Positions 11,779 to 23,451 are shown, counted from the stretch's first letter. The stretch is 64,000 nucleotides of DNA from Elmis aenea (GCA_947652605.1 OX393579.1:4836001-4900000), one strand, 5' to 3'. Translations and numbers: made by a program. Notes: generated by a model from the letters alone, not told the origin.

Positions 11779-12053
11779 GAATGGACAACATAAGGTTAAC
11801 AAGAAAAGTGTATGAAGCGAGAAGTGTACCAAAAAGAAAACGAGAGGCAGACCAAGAAAAAGGTGGCAGGAAGGAATAAAACAAGCACTGGACAGTAGAG
11901 AAATAAAGTGGGAGGACGTAGAGAATAAGACTCAAAACAGAACAGAATGGAGGGAGATATGGAAGACACCAACAAATGAAAAATTAAAACCCAACTCCCC
12001 CACAATGCCTTACACCCGTGAGGGTAGATAGGCCATGGATTAAGTAAGTAAAG
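11779..12053 (+). pseudogene. LINE 3' end with microsatellite tail
   Basis: The translation, with one frameshift near 11845, gives a KVYEARS block, a basic GRPRKRWQEG block, IKWEDVEN, then TEWREIW, ending SPTMPYTREGR-stop at 12029-12031. This is the C-terminus of the RTE-like LINE group found at 6402-6790. A short tail with TAAGTAAGTAAAGG follows (12041-12054), like the simple-repeat 3' ends of RTE elements. 5' sequence is missing, consistent with truncation on insertion. Confidence 0.8.
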
Positions 12054-12074
12054 GAGTTGTCAGCCTCTAAGAAG

Positions 12075-12191
12075 ATGGCTGCAAAACTTATAAATTGCAC
12101 CAAAGAGGAACAACGTTCTGAGATACGCATTTTGTGGGCAAAAGCTGTGCAAAATAACCAAGATGTTCCGTTAAAATTTCAGGATTTGTAA
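12075..12191 (+). pseudogene. Mariner-like transposase N-terminal (HTH) fragment
   Basis: ATG-initiated, 38 codons, then a stop. INCTKEEQRSEIRILWAKAV matches the start of the helix-turn-helix region of insect mariner-like transposases (pattern CTKxEQRxxIRFLWxEG). The rest of the DNA-binding region and the catalytic domain are absent. It lies between a LINE tail and the foldback element at 12312. Whether it belongs to that element's family cannot be told. Confidence 0.6.
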
Positions 12192-12435
12192 AAAAATTCG
12201 TCGAAGAAAAAAATTTGGGAAACGCTGCCTTAGACTATTAATGATAAAAGAATGGTTAAATTGGGCGGGTTTTAATTTTTAATAGACTTCCAATTCTAAG
12301 AACTATACATACAGGGTGCACCACGACCCTGAGATTCTTCGATAGCTCCTTTATTAATGAAAATATCAAAAACTGTTTATTACAAATATTGTGCGAACCT
12401 ATTTTCTACATAACCTAAAATTATTTTCAAATATA

Positions 12436-12494
12436 CAGGGTGTTTCGTTTGACCGGCACATATAAAAATTTAATTTTTTAAATAGAACACCCTG
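12436..12494. repeat. 59-bp inner CAGGGTGTT...AACACCCTG unit, left arm
   Basis: A TA-flanked unit inside the left arm starts CAGGGTGTTTCG and ends GAACACCCTG. Its mirror copy is at 14029-14088 in the right arm. Confidence 0.7.
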
Positions 12495-12735
12495 TATATT
12501 TTTACATTTTTGGATTCCTCTTAAAATTTACTTTAAAAAATGTATAAGGTTATATGGGTCTTAAGTCAACCGTTTTCGTAAAATTTACATTTTTGTCAAA
12601 ATTTTGAGCGAGACAGCACTTGCAATTTTTTTTTACATTAAAGTTATTTAATAAAGCGGTAAAATTTCGTTTAAAATTTAGATTGACAATAGATTAATTA
12701 ACACTTTGCGCTAGCTACATTTCAAAAATATTATA

Positions 12736-12813
12736 CAGGGTGTTTTTTACGCTTGGTCAAACTTGTGAAACTTTAAACATCGATAAGTCATTTTTCTTAA
12801 ATGCAACACCCTG
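12736..12813. repeat. 78-bp inner CAGGGTGTT...AACACCCTG unit, left arm
   Basis: A second TA-flanked unit in the left arm, mirrored at 13710-13787. A GATAAGTCATTTTTCTTAAA segment inside it recurs in diverged form near 46795-46815. Confidence 0.7.
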
Positions 12814-13179
12814 TATATTTTTACATTTTCTTTTAGAGAATTTAATTGTCTTTCGAAATTATTAAGCATGTCCTATACCTAAAGTTAATATTTTTCGAGC
12901 TATCTCGATTTTTATTAGTATTACTAAGGCAATTAAAATATTTTAAAGTCGGACGTAAGTCGTAATTTTTCAAAGAATTTTTAAACAAAATAATAAAAAG
13001 GGCTGCAACTTTAATTTTAGTCCAATAATGTACCCCTTTTCCCCGAAATTTATCGTATAAATTGTTTAAAATTATATCCTTGTTCACGTGTACGCACAGC
13101 CGTAGATGTTGTCTCAAAGACTCTAGCACTCTTAATAACATTTCGGGGGTTATACCATTAAATGCAACACAGCAAGTAA

Positions 13180-13500
13180 ATGCAGTTATCGAACACAGAA
13201 TATCCTAATAGATGGATAGGGCGAGGTAGACCAATCTCCTGGCCACCTACGTCACCTGATCTTACCCCTATAGATTTATTTTTGTGGGGACCCATAAAGC
13301 AAGTGTATCAAGACACCCCAACAACTGTTGAAGATGTGCAGAACAGGATTCGTGTTGCTTTTGATGGTATAACCCCCGAAATGTTATAAAGGGTGCTAGA
13401 GTCTTTCAGACAACGTCTACGGCTGTGCGTAGAACAAGGACATATTCTTGAACAATTTATACGATACATTTCGGAAAAATGGGGTACATTATTGGACTAA
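13180..13500 (+). pseudogene. Mariner-type transposase C-terminal half
   Basis: The frame from 13180 encodes EYPNRWIGRGRPISWPPTSP followed directly by DLTPIDLFLWG. This is the signature of DDE transposases of the Tc1/mariner group, with Asp in the third catalytic position (PID). VYQDTPTT and a helix follow. A TAA at 13387-13389 interrupts the frame. Beyond it the sequence continues in frame as VLESFRQRLRLCVEQG to a stop near 13500. The mirrored left arm has a sense codon at the same place, so the stop is specific to this copy. The N-terminal half and first two catalytic Asp residues are missing. Confidence 0.8.
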
Positions 13501-13709
13501 AATTAAAGTTGCAGCCCTTTTTATTATTTTGTTTAAAAATTCTTTGAAAAATTACGACTTACGTCCATGGCCGACTTTAAAATATTTTAATTGCCTTAGT
13601 AATACTAATAAAAATCGAGATAGCTCGAAAAATATTAACTTTAGGTATAGGACATGCTTAATAATTTCGAAAGACAATTAAATTCTCTACAAGAAAATGT
13701 AAAAATATA

Positions 13710-13787
13710 CAGGGTGTTGCATTTAAGAAAAATGACTTATCGATGTTTAAAGTTTCACAAGTTTGACCAAGCGTAAAAAACACCCTG
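13710..13787. repeat. Inner unit, right arm (mirror of 12736-12813)
   Basis: Begins CAGGGTGTTGCATTT and ends AAACACCCTG, both ends flanked by TA. Confidence 0.7.
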
Positions 13788-14028
13788 TATAATATTTTTA
13801 AAATGTAGCTAGCGCAAAGTGTTAATTAATCTGTTGTCAATCTAAATTTTAAACGAAATTTTACCGCTTTTTTAAATAACTTTAATGTAAAAAAAAATTG
13901 AAAGTGCTGTATCGCTCAAAATTTTGACAAAAATGTAAATTTTACGAAAACGGTTGACTTAAGACCCATATAACCTTTAACATTTTTTAAAGTAAATTTT
14001 AAGAGAAATCCAAAAATGTAAAAATATA

Positions 14029-14088
14029 CAGGGTGTTCTATTTAAAAAAATTAAATTTTTATATGTGCCGGTCAAACGAAACACCCTG
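14029..14088. repeat. Inner unit, right arm (mirror of 12436-12494)
   Basis: Begins CAGGGTGTTC and ends CGAAACACCCTG, both ends flanked by TA. Confidence 0.7.
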
Positions 14089-14379
14089 TATATTTGAAAA
14101 TAATTTTAGGTTATGTAGAAAATAGGTTCGCACAATATTTGTATTAAACATTTTTTGATATTTTCATTAATAAAGGAGCTATCGAAGAATCTCAGGGTCG
14201 TGGTGCACCCTGTATAGATTTAAATTTTTTTTAGGAACCTGTACAAGCCTTAAGGTACTTTCGGTTTTTTTTTAAAGCCCAGATTCCGTGTATGTTTTAC
14301 AAAATAAGTTTAAACTCCTGGAGACTCTGTTAACAAAAACCTACGGGCTTCAAATTTTCATAAACTTGTAAAGGTCAAA

Positions 14380-14905
14380 GGCCGCCAGTTTTTAAGGAAA
14401 CTTTACGCGAATTTTTACGGCCGTGTCTATAACGATATCCCTAATCAAACTTCAAAAACTCACCGTAACCTAACGATTTTGTTCCCAAATTCACTCGCCA
14501 AATAATCGTCACCCCTAACCAATAGAGCGTATCCGTAACCCTTTTCGAACAAATGACGTCATGGCAGACAAAGTGCACTAGCGCAGGATACGCCGTCTAC
14601 AAAAAGGATAAAAATAAAGCTACCTATACTTAACAGACAATGACGGCACTATGCGAACGGCACGGGACAGTGTGCGAGACAAGCTCTCGTACGTCATAGA
14701 GAAACAGGGATAGGAGCAACGTTAATCGGACAAGGACAACGACGCTTGCGTATACGCGTCGAGCTTCGGCCGTAGAGCGCGGACCTCTCAACGTACTTGT
14801 AGATTCGCGGCGCTCATCCTGCGAGGATAACGCGTAACGGGAGTGCTACTATCAATCCTCCGTAATTACGATGCCTTGTAAATTGAATTGTGGATTCCGA
14901 AACGG
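14380..14905. promoter_or_regulatory. CpG-rich island with perfect CRE
   Basis: This is clearly less AT-rich than its flanks and dense in CpG. A palindromic CRE TGACGTCA lies at 14554-14561. An AT-rich core (AAAGGATAAAAATAAAGC) at about 14600 is followed by CpG-rich sequence that could be a 5' UTR, and ACG|GTGAAT near 14901 is a possible donor. No open reading frame is evident. It is a candidate promoter with first non-coding exon, possibly for the receptor whose coding exon is at 33505. That link is inference. Confidence 0.35.
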
Positions 14906-16486
14906 TGAATAGTATCGTACGTAATTATTTATATCGATTAAGGCAAATGCAAAAAAAAATGTTATGAAAAACTTTTTCAAAAAAAAATGTTGCGAAAAAA
15001 GTTGTAAGTTATTTAAAATAAGCCAGCCAATAAGTTTTGGTAACTGCTAGTTTTAAAAAAAAATAATCAAACTACTTAAATCCAGTTACAAAAAGTTCGT
15101 CAAATTTTTTGTTTACCAACTCTTGATAAGTTAGTTAAACCATTGTTTATTAAACTATCGACACGAGGTTTGACGTACTGATTACTTTTAACAGAGCTTC
15201 GTACAACCGAACTTAAAAACCAAATACGTTTCCTCAAAATTAGTGCTTTAATGTCAATTTTACATACAAAAAATGTACTTGGAATGCAGGCTTTTCATAT
15301 TTAAAAAAATATATATATTTAAATTTGGCGTGATTTTAAATAACAAAACGCAAGATAATGGATGCAAAATATGCACAAAAAGTGAAAATATAGTGTTATT
15401 AATTGCACTAACCCAACGCCAAAGTGTCGACTTTTCGGTAAAGTTGCATCTGAATTAATGTAGGAGAAATAAACTTTTTGTAAGCATGTTAAACAGTTTG
15501 CCCAAAACATCAAAGTTTGTTAAGTAATAGCTAATAGGATCTTTCTTCTAGACGTTATTAATATTCTAATATATTGTCTCTGAAACATCTAAATAGGTCA
15601 AGAAAAGTTATATTAACTTCGATACTAGTTTGTTACAATTTAATTATTTTAATGCAAATAAAATTTATTTAAAATCGCTTTTTCGTCAAATTGCAATGTT
15701 AGTTTGAAACCTAGTTTGCTGATAAACAATATTCATGATTATTGATTTTTTATTAAGCTTACTAATATTTTTAAATTAATCACTTAAATAAACATAATTA
15801 TCAGATAGATTTTGTATGTAACATAAAGAACAGTATTAAAAACTGCATATTTCCCATAATATAATAGCAGGATGCACTACATTGCCAAATTATTTATGCC
15901 TTGAAAACTGTAAGAGGTGCGCGCACCAACATCTGAAAATTCAAAAATGTATAAACGAAATTGCAGAAACAAAAATTGACCAGAAAAAAAATATTAAAAA
16001 TTCGTTTTTAATTTTTTTATTTACATATTTTATATTTTTACGGAAAAATTTACGATAATAAAAGTTTTTGTGTTATTAAATAGTAAAAGGTGTTCTATAC
16101 ATTTCTTTAAGTATGTTTGTTTTTAACAGAAGCCAAAAAATAGAGTGTATTATTTAAAAATCGACCGTATATTACAATATTGTGTAAGGTACTACAAATG
16201 ATAACAATTATAAACAATAAATAAGTTGATTACAGTCTCAAAAACATATGAAAACCATTAAAAAAATACTACCTTTTCATTGCTTGCACAACTAATTAAT
16301 AACCAATTTCATATAAACCAAAGGACTATGTAAAAAAATAAAAATCTAACGTTTACTTCATTTTCAAAAGAGTTAAATTCTTCTTAAATCGAATAATAAA
16401 TTTTACATTAGCCCAAAATTCTGTTTATTTATAAAGATTTCGAGGTTCCAAATAGTTAAAGAAATTTAAAGTAACACCAGACTGTA
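14906..16486. other. No gene recognised
   Basis: Strongly AT-rich, with many A/T homopolymers. The 61- and 64-codon frames on opposite strands at 15273-15513 have no recognisable features. Confidence 0.5.
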
Positions 16487-17237
16487 CAACGTTATTCAAA
16501 AAGTTTGCAACAAATGGAAAATAAAATCTTATTGATTTCTCAAAAAACTTTATTCCTAATGAAAGTTGGTGCGTGGTCTAAAACTAATTTTAAGATAATA
16601 AAAACACTAGATTTTCGCGATTTTTGAAATATTCGCAAGAGTAAAGTGCCCTTATTTTAAGAGATACAAAAAAAATGTTACAAAAATAAGTTATTTAGAT
16701 TCTAAAATTAAAACCAAATTGAAATTTTGACTATCAAATTCTAATAACTATTTTTTAAGAAATTTTAACATTCAAAAAGTCTGCAACAAATAGAAAAGTT
16801 TTTTATTAACGATTTCTCAGAAAATTTTATTCTTGATAAAATTTGGTGAATGGTCTAAAACTAATTTTAAGATGAAAAAAAGTTTAATAAAAAGTCATAG
16901 AATACTAGATTTTCCATTTGTTAAATTGTTGTTTTGAATTATAAAAATTTAAAATAAAATAAAAATTGGCATTTGACTGTCAGTATTTAAATCTAGCCAT
17001 ATTTTTGGGTTGTTTATAACTTTTTTCCATATTGTTTTTGTGTCCCTTAAAATAAGTGCTCTACTCCTGCGAATATTTCAAAAATCGCTTAAATCTAGTA
17101 TTCTATGACTTTTTATTGTATTTTTTTCATCTCAATATTAGTTTTAGACCATGCACCAACTTTTAACAGGAATAAAATTTTCTGAGAAATCAATATATTG
17201 TTTTTTCAATTTGTTGCAGACTTTTTGAATGACGGTG
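16487..17237. mobile_element. 0.75-kb inverted-repeat element with extra internal arm
   Basis: A module of about 200 bp beginning ATTCAAAAAGT-TGCAAC occurs three times. It is direct at 16491-16690, direct and shortened at 16771-16920, and inverted at 17035-17237, so the outer copies form terminal inverted repeats. Shared internal marks are GGTCTAAAACTAATTTTAAG and ATTTTAAG next to GAGTAAAGTG. No transposase is seen. It fits a foldback-type MITE with an internal duplication. Confidence 0.75.
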
Positions 17238-18263
17238 TTTATCTCTGCACTGATCACTACGATTTTTCCAATGTAAAAGAGACAATTTCTGATATTAAGG
17301 TGTCAGGTGAAATCACAATAACTGCTTTAAAAATATTATGTCATTCTGCTTAACATCAGAAGATAAACCTATTAAAGCGATTAAATTTTTACGATATGAT
17401 TTCACAACAAACTATTCAAAATATTATGAATTATTGAAAGATAATATGTCAGACGTCATCTATCGTTCACGATAAGCTATTACAAAACGGGAAATAAATA
17501 AAAACCGCTCCCCATTTCTAACTAGTATTGTTTTCGATTAGCTCTGTACGGGGCTTACTGTTTTATTTGGAGCAAACAATAGAGGATTCGGGCGTAAGCC
17601 TATTATTTTTTGAAATGGAACCATTATGTGCTGACGAAGAATAAAATATCGCCGTGAGTCGTGGCACATAAATCAGACCGAATATTAATAAACACCAACA
17701 AAACGATATAAAAACGTTGCCCATGTCGAACGCGAATTTCCTAATTTCGTGCCTTATTAGAAAAGGTTTAATTTTTTTTGCAATCTGATGTAGGAACTCT
17801 GATAGTTGTAAAGCTACCAACACAACTACATTCTTCCTATGACCAAGTTACTGATAGTAAAACTGGATGTTCGAACACAATTTACTTAAAAAGTCGGTTA
17901 AATAGTTTATAAAAAGTATGGTTTGTTTAATAAGTCATTAAAAAATAAAAGTTTAAAGTTGCACACTCCTCTAATTTGCGAGAAATGAAATATTTAGCCA
18001 ATAAATTCAGCGCAAAAAGACTGGAGTAGGTAAAATGTAATTATTATTGGAACTTTCTTATTTTGAAGATAAATGGTGGTCTTGAGAATATACATATATT
18101 CGTTTGAGAAGTGCACTTACAAAGGAATACCGTAATTTTATTCAATATGTGCACGAAACTGCATAAATTAGTTCAACGTTCTTGCAGAGAAGTAGGATGT
18201 CATAGCCGACCGTATATTTGTGAACAGCACGACAATTTTCCATTTTCTATTATCTTATTGATA
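17238..18263. other. No recognised gene; one open minus-strand frame
   Basis: An 86-codon minus-strand frame (17563-17823) includes a hydrophobic run near FCWCLLIFGLIYV. Base composition is a little richer in CpG between 17570 and 17760. No family is recognised, and coding status is doubtful. Confidence 0.4.
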
Positions 18264-18265
18264 TA

Positions 18266-18324
18266 CAGGGTGGTCCAAATTCGATGAAATCACATGGGTA
18301 ACTCATCGAATTTGGACCACCCTG
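18266..18324. mobile_element. 59-bp minimal element: two TIRs and a loop
   Basis: TA-flanked. A perfect 22-bp inverted repeat (CAGGGTGGTCCAAATTCGAT plus GA) encloses 15 bases. The left 38 bases, including ATGGGTA, match the left end of the 1.09-kb element at 61836-62926. It is that family reduced to its ends. Confidence 0.85.
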
Positions 18325-19552
18325 TATATTCAAAAAAAAAAACTAATAGAGTTATGTTTGAAAACCTAATTTAATGGCATTTTGGCCATGTTAATTTTTA
18401 AAAAAAGTCTGCGCGATCTTAGATATTGTCCCTAACGCAAAACCGTTAAAAAATTTAATTATCCTAAAAATCAAATTCGTCAGATAGGTCAACATTCGCT
18501 GTATCGTGCAATAATTCCTTTACACAAATTTGCATACATTTTTTTAATTCCGCCAACATGTACCTAATCACAATCTATTCAAATTATTATTAAACTCGGC
18601 TAATAATATCAGCTATTATCGTAATCTGGAGCAATTTAATACCAACACCACACGCTGTGTTATATATTTACAATTTAATTAACTGCGGTCTTCTGTAATC
18701 ACTTGTCCGATATGATATGATATCCAGCGTACGACCAGCAGTCAGCTAAATGCAAAACTCGTGTCTATAGCGCGCCGTTTGGAATTAAATTTATTATTAT
18801 GTAACTCGGCTTCTGTTATGGAATTTTAACAATAGCTTCAGTTGCGCCCCGCGCTCGCTGTAGAATTAACGCGTTTCGAGTAAGTTTGTTTCTTTGTGAG
18901 TAAGTTGCAAAGTAATTTATGCATGACAATTGTGTTTATACAGTTCTTTAGCCAAGAAAATTTGGATATAATTTCGTATAGTTTACAGTAAATTACGGAT
19001 AAATAAGTTTAAATTTTATAAGAAAAAAATATTTTTAATTGGGTATTAAACACTTAATAAATACAATTTGAATTTAAAGAAGCCAGTGTTGATTTTTTGA
19101 TATTTTTTTTGCATTTAGTTACCTTTGCTATGGCATTGTATTTTTCGAAAATTTTGCAAACGTGGCCTATGCTGTTGTAGGCAAGTCTTAGATGTATAGC
19201 AAATATAAAAATGGCCCTGGTATGTCAAACTGCACGTGCGTTATGCTTTTTTAACCACTAACATAACTTTAATACGTGTTTGAAAAGAGTAATTACTGCC
19301 AACTTTGTAGCCAAAGAAAATCTGTCAATAACGCATTATTCATTCAAGTTCTTGAGATAGGCGTGTTTTATATTATTCAAAAGGCATTAGCGCGAGATGC
19401 CATAAATCTTCAGTTTGTCGGATGCTAAGCTGTAATCAATGTTTTTTTTTTCCTACAGTTATCGTTGAAAGACAAGCGGAATTCCACAGCCTTTTGCACA
19501 TTCAAAAGTACCTAGTTCATTTTTTTAAAGCAAACATTATAAAATAATCAAT
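18325..19552. other. No gene recognised
   Basis: Stretch 18720-18900 is less AT-rich (GCGCGCC, GCGCCCCGCGCTCGC) but contains no supported exon. The remainder is AT-rich. Confidence 0.45.
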
Positions 19553-19812
19553 TTTCTACGACCACTAATGAAATTACTCTTACCGTACAGCCTGCACACC
19601 TAGAAATTAGGTTCTTACGCACGTCAAAATTGTCAAGACAACGTAATTACATGTGTATATTGGCCAAAAAGCCGTTAAAATCGTAGGTATTATGTGATCG
19701 TTGAAAAAGTAAGCTACACAACACGAGTTGTAAAACAATTACGCACTCCGTACGGCTCCGTACGCAACTTTTCCACTCGTGCGTAATGTGGTTCTTAAAA
19801 CTCTTGTTATGC
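19553..19812 (-). repeat. Dispersed repeat with terminal hairpin (copy 1)
   Basis: An inverted copy of 35911-36320. It runs from CTACGACCACTAATG to CTCTTGTTATG and shares GGCCAAAAAGCCGTTAAAAT. The right part forms a stem between ACACGAGTTGTAA and its partner near 19790-19810. It is non-coding and MITE-like, with unknown superfamily. Confidence 0.75.
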
Positions 19813-22800
19813 AAAATACTATTATACCTACATGTAAATAAAAGTTTTTAAACCATCCAAAATTTCATCAACTCAAAAACTTGTATCGATTTTTTAAAAG
19901 GGTAGATAGATTTGCGATTTTCTTTTTTAAATCCTTTTTGTTTGCAATGTGCTTCATAGTGTAGCACCAATTGTTTTGTAGGTCACTTAATCTAGTTCAC
20001 TGTTTAACTTATAGTGGTTTCGCTGCACGCTGGCTTAAAAACTTAACAAAGATTTATTATTATATGTAGAAGTTTAAAGTAGTTTAAATGCACACAGTCT
20101 GGCAAAACTCATCTGACCAACATCAGGATATAAGAAACTACAAGAATAACAGAGTCGGCTAATAGGATGAAATGTACAAGTATGTTGTAGTAAACTAAAT
20201 ACATTTTGGCAAAAATTTACAAACTAAAATATACCATTAGGTTTGCTTTTAGATGTATTGCTTAATCATTGAAAAGATATGTGAAAAAAAAGTGGAGCTA
20301 TTTAAAGACAGATGATATTCAGTTTGATTTTCGGTTTCTTGTGCTCAAATTACATCACAAACAAATTTCGTTGGTGATAATTCTAGCAACATCACCTGAT
20401 TTAATCAAAATAATGTAGTTACATGAAAGATTATGCTACATATGAGCTTTCAAAGGACTCATTTACAGCTACGAATCCTTTAGTAAACTTAATACCTCAC
20501 TTTTGTAACATAATACTTTAGTGTACATATTTTATCGTGTGTAAGAATTCCCATATGACTAATAATTACTTTCAATTATTATTCATTTTAATTCGTTAAG
20601 GTGTTAAATTAAGTGTAATAAAATATAAATTTGCACTGGACTGCTAACGTTTTGCATAAGTAACAGTAGATCTTGTCAAAGGTAGTTTTAATTTTTACTA
20701 AAATGCCTGATGGACATAAAAATATGAGGTGATTAAGAAGTGCTGATTTGTCGAAACTTCGAAAAACGTCAATTATTGCTTGATAAGCAGCTTCTTAAAA
20801 TAGAGAAAAATAATAGGGAAAGTCTGAATAATTACAAGTGAGGTGTTTGTTTGCAGTTAGCTTAGTTCTGTGTTGATATTTCAGTTTAATTCATTGATAC
20901 CGTTAATATTATAAAGCCCGTAAAATGATGGCAGTTTGTCGTTGACCTTTTAAGCCGTTGTGCTGAATTTCTGTTACATCTATTAAAATGTTTCTATTGT
21001 GCTGCTTTATGTGTTAGTATTTGTTTTACCCGCAGGGAGCTTTCTTCTTTTCTTTATTTATGACGCCTGTTGAAAGAGAATTTCCATTTTAAACCCTTCC
21101 GTTATTCTACTTGATTTTTACGACGAAGGAAATTGAAAACGAGATTTAACGCTTTGGAGGTGTTACAATTTTCAAGTTGCGATCGACGACTACCAGCATT
21201 GGATTATTTGCTGTGTATAAGCAACGATATGAAATATTTCACATTATTTGTTGGTTTTATTATTATTGCGGCGTGCGGGGGGCAACGCCACGATCCAATA
21301 ATTCTTTTATAGAGCATTTTAATGCACGCTAAGAAACATTTTGAAATAGTTATCAAGAACCTTAAGGAAAAATTTTTAATTTCCTGTAAAATATTGCAAT
21401 ATAGTATGCACCTGAGACCTGACAATTTAAGTTTTTAAGGTATCTCCTTCAAGAATTTAAAGATTAATTATTATTTATAAAATAACCAGTATACAGAGTA
21501 TCCCTGGAGTTGCAATACAGTTTAAATGTATTTATCGAAAAAAATATGGACGTGATACTTACGAATATTGAAGCAGTTACATTGGAACGTTTTTCTGTAG
21601 GATTTGGTATAATTGAGGGAATTCGGGTGTATTTGCGATCAGCTAAGTCCGAATGAATGAGCTTTTATTGTAATCATTGCCTTGGGCAGTGCTATAATCC
21701 CCTACATTGTGGTTTCGTTAAAGCGGCTCGAATGCGAAACGCCCGTTAATTAAAATAAAATTATCTTCATGTTCGGTTTTGTTGCTGTTGAATCAGTTTT
21801 ATCGTATATAAACACAATGCTTAATTGCTTGATTATTAATTAAATGATTGATTTATTCTTTGCTTGCAAGGAATTTTTTGTTTTTGCTTAAAGACTGGTC
21901 TTGCATTTTTTGTGTACATTTATTGGAGCTAGATTTTACACTGAGAAAAAGCTTTTATTATCTACTTAGCACTAAATAAATTGTGGCCTCGATAAAAAAG
22001 CTATAATATCAAAATATATCTGCACAATCTCTCGTTATTGAAAGTACTGGAACGATAGAAAATACAGCTACGATATCTTTTAATTAAAAGAGTAAAATAA
22101 ATTATACAGCAATTGGAAAAATGTCGAAGGGCAGTAAAAAATTGATTAGAGGTTTTATCCATGTATCATATCTTTCCACAAATATGCACTTTCAGTTCGG
22201 TAAAGCGCTTTCAAAAACATGAGAATGTTTAATGAATTGAACAGTTGTGTGCATTACAGATAAATACAAGAGATACATGTTTTAAGATTGAAATCGTAAT
22301 TTTTTATTGTGATGCACTCTTTAAGAGTTTGGACAATGAAAATGTTACAGAAGGAGAATAAGTATCATAATATTTTAATGTATTTTTTGGTAAACTGTGC
22401 CTATAGAAATAGCTATTGCATTTCATAAACTTTGTTGTAAATTTATTATCAACTATTACTGCCGTACATCCTAAAGTAATCGAGTACATGAACTTTTTGT
22501 ACACTTTTCTTTAGTTATAACAAAGTTCTTACTAATTTTTAGACTAAAAAAAACAGACCCATACTTTTAAAATAGTAATTTTTGTATACTTTGGATGGTA
22601 TTCTTTGCCTTGAGGTCTTAAAAAATACTTTTTACAACAATCTAATCCCCAAGTAAATTTATTTTAATTTTATCAGACAGAAGAGTATTTTTGGTTCCAA
22701 ACCCGGAAACCAAGATTGTATTATGGATAACGGCCGCGAAAGCCTCAAGAATAAAAAAGAAGAGTATTTATTTGGCCAATCTGAGTATTAATTTTGGCAC

Positions 22801-22982
22801 AAAGCTAAGGAAGTATTTTTGAAAGAGCTGCTTTTAGTTGTAGTTTAATTATTATGTTTTTAATTGTTGGATAGTGAATGATAAAGTACCATGTTTTTAT
22901 CAGTCCATTTTTTGCCAAGAGTTTCAGCTATGAATTTTTTGCTAATGGCATTGCTTAACATAAGAATTATTTAACGCATTTA
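19813..22982. other. No gene recognised
   Basis: This long AT-rich stretch has no supported exon. A diverged element end (TATACAGAGTATCCCTGG) lies near 21490. Minus-strand frames at 21204-21425 and 22304-22504 lack domains or splice borders. Confidence 0.5.
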
Positions 22983-23451
22983 AGTACCTAGATTATTATG
23001 TTTTAAATTTTGTTGGCTATTGGTGGATGCAATACAATTTGACGTTGGAATCGTGGTTAACGGGGATTTCCTCCAATTTGTTTTGTGTACACTTGGGGTT
23101 AAAAGTAACAGTGTTAGAACCAACCCCCAATCAATGTTTTTACTTGCAAATGTTCACTCTTAGCATATAATTGGTGGTTTTCTTCGTAAATGAGAACATA
23201 CAAAACTTGTCGGATTAATTTTCCAACTTGTTGTATCTTTTTCTTTCACATTTTTGGATATAGATAATGTTCACTAATCTTTTTTTATTTTTTCATTTTG
23301 CTAATGTGTATTTTGGAATCAAATATTAATTTTGTTGATCAATACTACTGATATATTTACCCACTACTTATCAGCAGTGTAAATTATTTTGCCGTTACAA
23401 CTTACCCCGATCATTGTTACTTTTAGCCCCAACGTTGAGGTTGGAAGTAAC
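22983..23451 (-). repeat. Dispersed repeat with GTTAC motifs (copy 1)
   Basis: An inverted copy of 32215-32653. Both share TGTGTACACTTGGGGTTAAA-type and GATCATTGTTACTTTTAG-type blocks. The unit is bounded by GTTACTTCC on one side and CTAGGTACTT on the other. No transposase is recognised. The open frames within it differ between the copies, so coding is not supported. Confidence 0.8.

Larger units (their letters stand above)
12312..14212. mobile_element. 1.9-kb foldback element with 860-bp inverted arms
   Basis: TA-flanked ends CAGGGTGCACCACGACCCTG and its inverted copy bound the element. Left arm 12312 to about 13171 and right arm about 13352 to 14212 are close inverted copies, with only about 180 bp of unique centre. 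The centre plus the start of the right arm encode the C-terminal half of a mariner-type transposase, and the left arm repeats the last part of that gene in reverse. The element therefore looks like two copies of the same 3' end joined head to head. Each arm also contains two smaller units bounded by CAGGGTG/CACCCTG. It is non-autonomous. Confidence 0.9.

Noticed and set aside
11711..12005. Overlapping minus-strand frames of 74 and 69 codons
   Set aside because: Antisense of the LINE C-terminal fragment; low-complexity hydrophobic peptides.
12842..13141. 99-codon minus-strand frame matching a 77-codon plus-strand frame at 13448-13681
   Set aside because: Both are the mirrored arms of the foldback element; only the transposase frame through 13180-13500 has family support.
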